From: Candidatus Bathyarchaeota archaeon | GTDB taxonomy: Archaea > Thermoproteota > Bathyarchaeia > 40CM-2-53-6 | Assembly: GCA_005883085.1 (NCBI GenBank) | Contig: VBAY01000121.1 | Span: 1 to 8,174 of the forward strand | Reading direction: 5' to 3' | Length of the DNA: 8,174 nucleotides | Shown here: positions 1 to 4,943 of the stretch, one piece after another | How the letters are laid out: each line of letters starts with the position of its first letter | Numbering within the stretch: position 1 is the first letter of the stretch | The notes under the pieces: generated by a model | What the model was told of the DNA's origin: nothing | Database searches by the model: none | Seen by the model: the letters and a program-made list of their open reading frames with translations, nothing else | Made by a program: the position numbers and the translations under genes

Positions 1-1
1 C

Positions 2-76
2 GCGAATCCCTTGGAGAATATTGGAGCACTGCGGTTGATTGTGGACGTGTTTCAAGAAGGAAGGCGTGTAGCGTAG
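2..76 (+). CDS. C-terminal end of an amidohydrolase-like protein (partial)
   Basis: An open frame enters from the left edge and ends at a TAG stop (74-76), giving 24 residues that begin ANPLENIGALRLIVDVF and end EGRRVA. This resembles the usual C-terminus of metal-dependent amidohydrolases (imidazolonepropionase/prolidase-like), where a 'dPLedi..l..v..VfkdGr.v' strand closes the small beta-sandwich domain. The catalytic metal-binding barrel lies outside the window, so substrate and reaction cannot be judged. The small membrane-protein gene starts 30 bp after the stop (or 6 bp after it if a GTG start is used), so the two may be co-transcribed. The family call rests on a short tail only. Confidence 0.5.
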   Translation, partial: ANPLENIGALRLIVDVFQEGRRVA

Positions 77-106
77 ATTGTTGTGTGGCGAGAAGGGTCG
101 GCTTCA

Positions 107-337
107 ATGTTGATCTATGGCGTCAGTTCTAAGAAGTTCGTCGCAGTGATCTTCCTCATCGTGGGTGCTGTGTCGGTTCTCTTGGGGCTTTGGGGCGAAT
201 TCACGTTCGTTAGCTGCGGTCCGGGAGCCCTAACTTGCATCCGTGTCTACTCACTGGACCTATTGGCTGTCACGGCCGGAATAATAGTCATAGGAGTGGG
301 AATCAAGTTGATCCGTGAGCTTTCGGGTTCCCACTGA
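107..337 (+). CDS. Small two-helix membrane protein, unknown function
   Basis: A 76-residue protein if started at the ATG at 107. An in-frame GTG at 83 would add eight mostly polar residues and lies only 6 bp after the preceding stop, so the start is undecided. Residues 11-29 and about 50-67 are strongly hydrophobic and should be membrane helices; a short positively charged N-terminus (SSKK) suggests the N-terminus is inside. The loop between the helices (about 30-48) carries two cysteines, C37 and C44 (CGPGALTC), which could form a disulfide if the loop is outside the cell. I do not recognise the family. The TGA stop (335-337) is only 4 bp from the CCA end of the convergent tRNA-Ala, so the two 3' ends abut. 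Confidence 0.45.
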   Translation: MLIYGVSSKKFVAVIFLIVGAVSVLLGLWGEFTFVSCGPGALTCIRVYSLDLLAVTAGIIVIGVGIKLIRELSGSH

Positions 338-380
338 AAGTTGGTGGACCGGGCGGGATTTGAACCCGCGGCCTTCCGGA

Positions 381-400
381 ATATAGACCATCAACTGGTT
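381..400 (-). other. tRNA-Ala anticodon-loop intron (20 nt, position 37/38)
   Basis: The insert sits at the canonical archaeal intron site. It folds as a small hairpin (ACCA/TGGT with loop GTTGA). The junctions fall in 3-nt bulges CA|A and AT|T beside the 5-bp anticodon stem, the spacing of a bulge-helix-bulge motif. The 4-nt central helix is weak, with about two of four pairs, so this is a relaxed motif. Confidence 0.85.
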
Positions 401-416
401 TGCAAACCGGACGTTC

Positions 417-442
417 TTTGGCCTGACATTTGACTCGTCAGC
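417..442 (-). other. tRNA-Ala D-loop intron (26 nt, non-canonical position)
   Basis: The insert forms a hairpin with stem CTGAC/GTCAG. Outside it a 4-bp central helix TGGT/GCCA (one G-U) is flanked by 3-nt bulges ATG and AAG, cut as AT|G and AA|G. Removing exactly these 26 nt restores a perfect GTTC/GAAC D stem and a normal 10-nt D loop containing GG at 18-19. The outer helix expected of a full bulge-helix-bulge is not evident, so the motif is of the relaxed type. Confidence 0.85.
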
Positions 443-492
443 ATACCAGGCTGAACTACCGGCCCACTCAGGCCGAACCCGATATTCTACCG

Positions 493-500
493 GGTTAAAG
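493..500 (-). promoter_or_regulatory. TATA-like box for tRNA-Ala
   Basis: Minus-strand CTTTAACC is centred about 31 bp upstream of the first tRNA base (465), allowing for a short 5' leader trimmed by RNase P. It is a modest match to the archaeal TATA box and was chosen by spacing. Confidence 0.4.
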
Positions 501-553
501 CCTTTGACGAAGCAGCCTACCCGATCAAAACATCAGAGAACAGGATTCAAAAT

Positions 554-617
554 AAGCATGCTTTTCTCGACCCCCCGGGGTGGTCTCTTTTCCCGCGCCA
601 CGCCCTTCGTGGAAACC
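554..617 (-). other. Hairpin-rich spacer between the two tRNA genes (trailer/terminator or small RNA)
   Basis: Downstream of tRNA-Phe on its own strand there are three consecutive foldable elements. The first is GGTTTC (612-617) pairing with GAGACC (582-587) around an inner CCACG/CGTGG hairpin (598-612). The second is the near-palindrome ACCCCCCGGGGT on the plus strand (570-581). The third is the palindrome AAGCATGCTT (554-563), followed on the minus strand by ATTTT. The last looks like a weak terminator. The whole could be the tRNA-Phe trailer with a terminator or a small structured RNA; no known RNA family was recognised. Confidence 0.3.
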
Positions 618-650
618 ATTTCCTTCGATATTGTGGGGCCGCCGGCGGGA

Positions 651-673
651 TTTTCCCACCTACCTAGAGGTGC
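651..673 (-). other. tRNA-Phe T-loop intron (23 nt, non-canonical position)
   Basis: This has good bulge-helix-bulge geometry. Between the 5-bp T stem and the intron hairpin CACCT/AGGTG lies a 4-nt central helix TTCA/GGAA (three of four pairs) flanked by 3-nt bulges AAG and AAT. Cutting AA|G and AA|T releases 23 nt and joins TTCAAA to T, which is exactly the consensus T loop TTCAAAT. Confidence 0.85.
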
Positions 674-694
674 TTTGAACCCGCCCCGAAGGCT

Positions 695-724
695 CCATTT
701 GCCAGGGTTTTTCCCGATTGGACC
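695..724 (-). other. tRNA-Phe anticodon-loop intron (30 nt, position 37/38)
   Basis: The insert lies between G37 and A38 and contains an internal hairpin GGG-AAAAA-CCC with CCA/TGG below it. Removal restores a 7-nt loop CTGAAGA and a perfect 5-bp anticodon stem. Bulges AG|G and GG|A have the right spacing, but the central helix pairs poorly, so the motif is relaxed. Confidence 0.75.
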
Positions 725-790
725 CTTCAGGCCTTTACGCTACCAAGCTACGCTACGGCGGCCACGCGGGAGATCGAGTCGTGGCGAGGA

Positions 791-800
791 ATATGTAAGT
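791..800 (-). promoter_or_regulatory. TATA-like box for tRNA-Phe
   Basis: Minus-strand ACTTACATAT is centred about 33 bp upstream of the first tRNA base (762), with a purine-containing GCAAA just upstream that could serve as the TFB recognition element. Position and composition fit an archaeal core promoter. Confidence 0.5.
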
Positions 801-984
801 TTGCAGACACCCATGATCAGGATCTTGTATTGGTCTAAGCAATGTTTTCTGGTTACACTGGAAATTGTGTCTCAAATGTTACACGAATTCGTCCATTTTT
901 CCTGGGCATGTCTTGGATTATTTCTATGAACGTAGCATTCCCCATCGTGAAAAAGGTCGGAGGTTGAACCGGTCCCCTGGAGAG

Positions 985-1314
985 ATGAGCCTTAGAGTTC
1001 TGCAAAACCGCTATGAAATCCCTGACCACGTAACAGCCACTCTAGATGTAGAAAAAATGGCAACTGCGAAAAATGAGCTTCTCCTGCTCAGGACCTTCAG
1101 GCTCGCCCTTCCTGCGGCTCTATTAGCTACTCTCCTTTGGACACTCGAATTCGGTGACTCCACGAGACAATGGATCTACAACGGACTTGGCGCAAACGCC
1201 AACAACATCGTGTTCATCATCGGACTAGTGCTCGTCGTGGGACTCTACTGGTTCATGGGCGTGTACGAGCGCAAGATCCTATACGAGAACCGACACACAA
1301 GACCCGCGTTCTAA
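985..1314 (+). CDS. Small two-helix membrane protein, unknown function
   Basis: A 109-residue protein starting at the ATG at 985, chosen because GGAG (979-982) lies just upstream. A longer in-frame version from a TTG at 865 adds 40 residues of unconvincing composition. The N-terminal 35 residues are polar and probably cytosolic. Residues about 38-53 (alanine/leucine-rich) and about 75-93 (NIVFIIGLVLVVGLYWFMG) are membrane helices, joined by a loop with SGDSTRQW-like polar residues, and the protein ends in a basic tail (ERKILYENRHTRPAF). I do not recognise the family. It is divergent from tRNA-Phe, with about 220 bp between them, and it precedes nfo by 132 bp, so it need not belong to the repair operon. 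Confidence 0.55.
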   Translation: MSLRVLQNRYEIPDHVTATLDVEKMATAKNELLLLRTFRLALPAALLATLLWTLEFGDSTRQWIYNGLGANANNIVFIIGLVLVVGLYWFMGVYERKILYENRHTRPAF

Positions 1315-1446
1315 CCAGCAGCAGAAACAAGGCAACGCTTCCTCCACCCCCTTATTCCAGTCTCTAGAGTCTTCGGGAATAGTTTTCGGGAGCCAAAGCT
1401 ATCTACCCCCGACACCCGCCAGCATTCCAGCTGGTATAACACGCGA

Positions 1447-2286
1447 TTGAAGGTCGGAGTACACGTCTCCATTTCAGGTTCCATCGACCAGGCCGTCGAC
1501 CGGGCCAAAGAGGAAGGTTGCGACGCGTTCCAAGTTTTCACGCGAAACCCTCGCGGCTGGAAATTCGCCGACCTAGACCTTGACGAGGTCAAGAGTTTCA
1601 AAGAAAAACTTGCCAAGTCCAACCTTGGACCAGTAGTTGACCACATGCCCTATCTTCCCAACTTGTCCTGTCCTGAAGACGAGCTCTACGAAAAATCCAC
1701 AGCAACATTGCTGGCCGAGGTTGATCGCTGCGGGATCCTAGGAATACCATACCTAGTATGCCACCTTGGTAGCCACCTAGGAATGGGGAGGGATGTTGGC
1801 TTGCAAAGAATCACTGACGCGCTGAACATGGCTGTAAAGCGCGTCAAGAAGGATCCCTGGATACTGCTGGAGAACATGGCAGGACAGAGGAACAGCATGG
1901 GCTCCAACTTTCCCGACATTAGAGAGATCATAAACGGAGTGAAAAAGAAAGATCGATTGGGTGTCTGTCTGGACACGTGCCACTCCTACGCTGCAGGCAT
2001 GGATCTTCACACCGAGAAAGGCGTTGCTCAGACTCTGACGAGCTTCGACAAAGATATCGGGTTTGACAAGTTGAAAGTGGTCCATCTGAACGATTCCCGC
2101 GGAGGGCAAGGGTCCGGACTTGACCGGCACGAGCATATTGGTATGGGCTACATTGGAGCCAAGGGGTTCAAGGCGATTCTGCATCACGACGCCATCCGGG
2201 AACTGCCCTGGATTTTGGAAACGCCCGAGGATGAGAGGCGTGATGATAAGGGTAACTTGGAAATGGTTCGCAAGCTAGCAAAATGA
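1447..2286 (+). CDS. nfo: Endonuclease IV (AP endonuclease, xylose-isomerase-like TIM barrel)
   Basis: This enzyme cuts DNA 5' to abasic sites and removes blocked 3' ends in base excision repair, using three zinc ions. At 279 residues it matches the family length. The hallmark motifs appear in order: VGVHVSISG at the N-terminus, H66 in DHMPYLPNL, HLGSH at 106-110, E142 in ENMAGQ, CLDTCHSYAAG at 174-184 with D176 and H179, HLNDS from H213, DRHEHIGMGYIG from D226 with H228, and ETP with E258. All expected metal-ligand positions are filled, so it should be active. The start is TTG at 1447; MKVGVHVS is exactly where the family begins, and no ATG fits better. There is no clear ribosome binding site. 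The TGA stop overlaps the ATG of nth, indicating translational coupling in a repair operon. Confidence 0.95.
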   Translation: MKVGVHVSISGSIDQAVDRAKEEGCDAFQVFTRNPRGWKFADLDLDEVKSFKEKLAKSNLGPVVDHMPYLPNLSCPEDELYEKSTATLLAEVDRCGILGIPYLVCHLGSHLGMGRDVGLQRITDALNMAVKRVKKDPWILLENMAGQRNSMGSNFPDIREIINGVKKKDRLGVCLDTCHSYAAGMDLHTEKGVAQTLTSFDKDIGFDKLKVVHLNDSRGGQGSGLDRHEHIGMGYIGAKGFKAILHHDAIRELPWILETPEDERRDDKGNLEMVRKLAK

Positions 2287-2999
2287 AAACGCGAGTTGAT
2301 CTACAATCAGCAGGCGCGATTCATCGAATCATCCAGGATGCTGCGGGAGCAGTTGACAAGGCCCGAAAGGATGATCCCACGGCTTTGCAGGAGATTAGCG
2401 ATTCGACTGATGGTGATCCGTTCAGAGTCCTGATTGCGACCGTGCTGTCTCATCGAACCAAGGATCCTGTTACAGCTCTCGCTTCCTCCAGGCTCTTCGC
2501 CCGGTTCCCCAATGTCAAGAGCCTGGCCGCTGCAAATACCAGGACTGTCGCGCGACTCATCAAGCCAGTGGGTTTCTACAATACGAAAGCACGGACTGTC
2601 AAGAAAATCTCTGGGATCCTGCTTGACAAGTATGGTGGCAAAGTCCCTGAGTCCATGAATGAGTTGCTCGAGCTCCCTTCTGTCGGGCGCAAGACTGCTA
2701 ACTGTGTCTTTGTCTACGGGTTCAAGACACCTGCGATTCCGGTCGATACTCATGTTCATCGGATCTTCAACCGTATTGGAGTAGTTGCGACGAAGACGCC
2801 AGAGGATACTGAGAAGGAGCTTACACGGTTAGCGAACCGGAAAGATTGGCTTCCCCTCAACGAGGTCTTCGTAAAATTTGGGCAACTTGTCTGCAAGCCG
2901 ATTGGGCCACATTGCGCGGATTGTCCGCTAAACGATAGGTGCAAGTATTACAAGACTGACTATCTTCCTCGCATCAAGAAAGAGCAACGACAAAACTAG
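2283..2999 (+). CDS. nth: Endonuclease III (DNA glycosylase/AP lyase with [4Fe-4S] cluster)
   Basis: A 238-residue HhH-GPD protein. It excises oxidised pyrimidines and cleaves the abasic site by beta-elimination. The helix-hairpin-helix LPSVGRKTAN (131-140) holds the catalytic lysine K137, and VDTHVHRI (154-161) the catalytic aspartate D155. C204, C211, C214 and C220 are spaced C-x6-C-x2-C-x5-C, the [4Fe-4S] site. LSHRTKD (55-61) replaces the bacterial LSAQTTD and resembles the archaeal Nth variety rather than the Mig/MutY mismatch enzymes. About 40 charged residues precede the core, which is a little longer than usual. The ATG at 2283 overlaps the stop of nfo, so the AP endonuclease and glycosylase are made together; the cluster makes it a possible client of the Suf proteins downstream. 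Ends in TAG. Confidence 0.95.
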   Translation: MKTRVDLQSAGAIHRIIQDAAGAVDKARKDDPTALQEISDSTDGDPFRVLIATVLSHRTKDPVTALASSRLFARFPNVKSLAAANTRTVARLIKPVGFYNTKARTVKKISGILLDKYGGKVPESMNELLELPSVGRKTANCVFVYGFKTPAIPVDTHVHRIFNRIGVVATKTPEDTEKELTRLANRKDWLPLNEVFVKFGQLVCKPIGPHCADCPLNDRCKYYKTDYLPRIKKEQRQN

Positions 3000-3017
3000 A
3001 GGAACTGCATTTTCTAT

Positions 3018-3035
3018 CACTCGTTCCGCCGAGTG
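3018..3035. terminator. Hairpin between convergent genes nth and the zinc-ribbon gene
   Basis: CACTCG and CGAGTG form a perfect 6-bp stem around a 6-nt loop (TTCCGC), 19 bp after the nth stop and 16 bp past the end of the minus-strand gene. A short T-run (3010-3013, TTTT) lies before it on the plus strand. The position suits a shared terminator or barrier, although archaeal termination mostly depends on T-tracts. Confidence 0.35.
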
Positions 3036-3050
3036 GCAATCCGATGTCCG

Positions 3051-3248
3051 TTACGCGATTGCTTGGAGGGCGATTCTCACGGTGGGAGAGCCAGTTGTCG
3101 ATTTTGGCCTCTCTACATCGAATGCCATGTGACAGAGGCTACAGGTGTGGTCGTGACCAACTGGGTCGTAACACCTGTCAAGTCGTGCGCAGAAGGGACA
3201 CTTCACGCGGTTGCTTGAATCATACGTTTTCATTGCAGTCACTTCCAT
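3051..3248 (-). CDS. Small zinc-ribbon protein, unknown function
   Basis: A 65-residue protein on the minus strand. It carries CPFC (residues 17-20) and CSLC (36-39), giving C-x2-C-x15-C-x2-C, the spacing of a zinc ribbon, plus an extra cysteine and several histidines between. The second knuckle is followed by HMAFDVERP and a 16-residue polar tail. It has no enzymatic domain, so a nucleic-acid or protein-binding adaptor is possible but not shown. A second in-frame ATG at 3233 would give 60 residues, has an AGTGA stretch just upstream, and fits a TATA-like GGATTATG (3262-3269 on the complementary strand); the start is undecided. It converges with nth and diverges from the suf operon. Reality is supported mainly by the paired CxxC knuckles. 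Confidence 0.55.
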   Translation of the reverse strand: MEVTAMKTYDSSNRVKCPFCARLDRCYDPVGHDHTCSLCHMAFDVERPKSTTGSPTVRIALQAIA

Positions 3249-3390
3249 GGTTCATAGCGTCAGCATAATCCAATGGTTTTGACCACTTGTTCAAGGGAAT
3301 TTACAGGCTTGTTCAGCCTTCTTGAATATCGGAGCCACGCTGGTCGAGCTGCTGGAACGCAAGAATTTAGAGCAATCGGCCCTTCCGGGG

Positions 3391-3400
3391 TCTTATAACC
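3391..3400 (+). promoter_or_regulatory. Upstream TATA-like box of the suf operon
   Basis: TCTTATAACC is a good archaeal TATA match. A start about 26 bp downstream would give a leader of roughly 65 nt before sufB. It overlaps the left arm of an inverted repeat (3398-3404). Confidence 0.4.
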
Positions 3401-3451
3401 GCTCTAGACGGGTCCTGATGGGTGAGACGGAACCTGTAAATAGCGAGCGGT
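3398..3451. repeat. 7-bp inverted repeat in the suf leader
   Basis: ACCGCTC (3398-3404) and GAGCGGT (3445-3451) are perfect inverted copies. The left arm abuts the upstream TATA-like box and the right arm lies 2 bp before the downstream one. This could be a regulator-binding pair or an RNA stem; no known operator was recognised. Confidence 0.4.
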
Positions 3452-3453
3452 CC

Positions 3454-3461
3454 AGTATAAC
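3454..3461 (+). promoter_or_regulatory. Proximal TATA-like box of sufB (near-leaderless transcript)
   Basis: AGTATAAC is centred about 28 bp before the sufB ATG (3486). A standard 25-27 bp offset puts the transcription start at about 3484, only a few bases from the ATG. There is no strong ribosome binding site, only a GAGAGAG stretch, which agrees with leaderless initiation. Confidence 0.5.
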
Positions 3462-3485
3462 ATACGTCATAAAGAGAGAGAAACG

Positions 3486-4886
3486 ATGGCTAACAAGAGT
3501 TACCTAGACCTAGATTATGCAAAGTACGACTTCAAGGATACTGAGAAGCCCATCTTCAAGTCCGAGAAGGGACTCTCTCGCCAGACCGTCGAGCAAATTT
3601 CTGATATGAAGAAAGAGCCTGAATGGATGAAGAAATTCAGGCTACGAGCCTACGAGCATTTCATCCAGAGGCCCATGCCCACCTGGGGTGGCAACCTCTC
3701 CCATATTGACTTCAACGACATCTACTACTACCTAAAACCCACCGACAAGGTAGAGAAGAGCTGGGACGATGTCCCCGAGAAGATCAAGAAGACGTTCGAC
3801 AGGCTAGGCATACCTGAGGCCGAGAAAAAGTTCCTTGCAGGAGTAGGCGCTCAATACGAATCAGAGGTTGTCTATCACAGCCTCCTGAAACATTTGGAGG
3901 ACAAGGGTGTAATCTTCTGCGACACTGATACCGCCCTCAAACTACACCCGGAGATTGTCAAGAAATATTTCGGGACAATCATTCCGCCAGAGGATAACAA
4001 GATGGCCGCGCTCAACAGTGCCGTCTGGAGCGGCGGCAGTTTCATCTACATTCCCCAAGGCGTCAAAGTCGACCTCCCGTTACAGGCATATTTCAGAATT
4101 AACGCGGCAAACATGGGACAGTTCGAGAGAACCCTAATCATTGCAGACGACTACGCAGACGTGCAGTACATCGAAGGCTGTACAGCCCCCGTCTATTCCA
4201 CAGACTCCCTCCACTCGGCAGTGGTCGAGATAATTGCGAAGAAGGGAGCTAGGGTCCGATATACAACCCTCCAGAACTGGTCGTCCGACGTCTACAACCT
4301 CGTCACGAAGAGGGCTTACGCCTATGAAGACGCCAGCGTCGAATGGATCGACGCAAACGTCGGCAGTAAACTCACAATGAAATATCCTTCCGTCTACCTC
4401 GTCGGACCAAGAGCGAAAGCCGAGATAGTCTCAGTAGCATTCGCAGGCAAAGACCGCCACCAAGATACAGGCGCGAAAGCGGTTCACCTCGCTCCGTACA
4501 CAAGTTCCAGAATCACAGCAAAATCCGTCAGCAAAGATGGAGGACTAACCACCTACCGAGGACTAGTGCATGTGGCAAAGGGCGCTGTCGGAGTAAAATC
4601 TAGCGTTCGCTGCGACGCCCTGTTGATGGACGCGCAATCAAAAACATCAACTTACCCCTATATGGAAGTCAACGAGGACGATGCGACAATAACCCACGAA
4701 GCAACAGTTGGACGAATCAACGAAGACCAGCTGTTCTATCTCATGTCCAGAGGCTTGACCGAAACCCAAGCGCTCAGCATGATCGTCACCGGATTCATGG
4801 AACCATTTACCAGGGTACTTCCCATGGAATACGCGGTCGAGTTCAACCGACTAATCGAGATGGAAATGGAAGGCGCCGTCGGCTAG
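3486..4886 (+). CDS. sufB: Fe-S cluster assembly scaffold protein SufB
   Basis: SufB pairs with SufD and the ATPase SufC in the cytoplasm to build and hand on Fe-S clusters. At 466 residues it is close to the archaeal family length and slightly shorter than E. coli SufB. The beta-helix core is complete: EGCTAPVYSTD (230-240), TTLQNW (260-265), YRGLV (357-361), CDALLMDAQS (376-385), HEATVGRINEDQLFYLMSRGL (404-424) and the C-terminal LPMEYAVEFNRLIEMEMEG. C232, Q263, W265, C376 and E405 line up with E. coli C254, Q285, W287, C405 and E434 by spacing (33 and 29 residues between pairs match), so the interface cysteine for cluster assembly is kept. The N-terminal CxxCxxxC found in some bacterial SufB is absent. 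It is first in the operon, ends in TAG, and is followed after 57 bp by sufD. Confidence 0.95.
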   Translation: MANKSYLDLDYAKYDFKDTEKPIFKSEKGLSRQTVEQISDMKKEPEWMKKFRLRAYEHFIQRPMPTWGGNLSHIDFNDIYYYLKPTDKVEKSWDDVPEKIKKTFDRLGIPEAEKKFLAGVGAQYESEVVYHSLLKHLEDKGVIFCDTDTALKLHPEIVKKYFGTIIPPEDNKMAALNSAVWSGGSFIYIPQGVKVDLPLQAYFRINAANMGQFERTLIIADDYADVQYIEGCTAPVYSTDSLHSAVVEIIAKKGARVRYTTLQNWSSDVYNLVTKRAYAYEDASVEWIDANVGSKLTMKYPSVYLVGPRAKAEIVSVAFAGKDRHQDTGAKAVHLAPYTSSRITAKSVSKDGGLTTYRGLVHVAKGAVGVKSSVRCDALLMDAQSKTSTYPYMEVNEDDATITHEATVGRINEDQLFYLMSRGLTETQALSMIVTGFMEPFTRVLPMEYAVEFNRLIEMEMEGAVG

Positions 4887-4943
4887 ACACCGAAGAAAAC
4901 CAAACCTTCTAACAGGCCCAGCAATCTACACGGTAAGCCAGCC

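Larger units (their letters stand above)
342..465 (-). tRNA. tRNA-Ala (anticodon UGC), interrupted by two introns
   Basis: Read on the minus strand, the exons form a complete 75-nt cloverleaf with an encoded CCA (342-344). The acceptor stem GGGCCGG/CCGGTCC (459-465 with 346-352) contains the G3-U70 pair that defines alanine tRNA, and the discriminator is A73 (345). The D stem is GTTC/GAAC, the anticodon stem TCCGG/CCGGA, the variable loop AGGCC, and the T arm GCGGG-TTCAAAT-CCCGC (353-369). The anticodon TGC is at 402-404. Two insertions must be removed to obtain this fold: 20 nt in the anticodon loop after position 37 (381-400) and 26 nt in the D loop just before the 3' strand of the D stem (417-442). 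The removed lengths leave exactly the expected arm sizes, so identity is very secure; exact splice points are inferred from folding. Confidence 0.95.
634..762 (-). tRNA. tRNA-Phe (anticodon GAA), interrupted by two introns
   Basis: On the minus strand the exons assemble to a 73-nt tRNA plus encoded CCA (634-636). The acceptor stem GCCGCCG/CGGCGGC (756-762 with 638-644) is typical of archaeal tRNA-Phe. The D arm is GCGT-AGCTTGGTA-GCGT, weak with two G-U pairs. The anticodon stem AAGGC/GCCTT is perfect, and the anticodon GAA is at 726-728. The T stem is GCGGG/CCCGC. An intron of 30 nt interrupts the anticodon loop after position 37 (695-724) and another of 23 nt interrupts the T loop (651-673); without them the T loop is the standard TTCAAAT. 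Odd points are a discriminator C73 instead of the near-universal A73, and a 4-nt variable loop CGGG giving G rather than C at position 48. It could be a divergent functional gene or an early-decaying copy. Confidence 0.85.

Noticed and set aside
504..929. A 141-codon plus-strand open frame across the tRNA-Phe gene
   Set aside because: It runs antisense through a well-supported tRNA and its spacer, the product is proline/arginine-rich without any domain, and it overlaps the tRNA-Phe promoter.
865..984. A 40-residue N-terminal extension of the membrane protein at 985-1314 from a TTG start
   Set aside because: The extension has no recognisable character or ribosome binding site, whereas the ATG at 985 has GGAG just upstream.
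1315..1446. A clear nfo promoter in the 132-bp gap
   Set aside because: GGTATAAC (1433-1440) resembles a TATA box but lies only 7-14 bp before the TTG start, too close; CTATCTACC further up is weak. No promoter was called.
1311..2187. Minus-strand open frames of about 96-136 codons opposite nfo
   Set aside because: They are shadows of a strongly conserved endonuclease IV gene and show no domains of their own.
3322..3507. A 61-codon frame starting at TTG ahead of sufB (NIGATLVELLERKNLEQSAL...)
   Set aside because: The first 20 residues look helix-like, but the frame contains both suf TATA-like boxes, overlaps the sufB start and has no ribosome binding site; chance is the simpler explanation.
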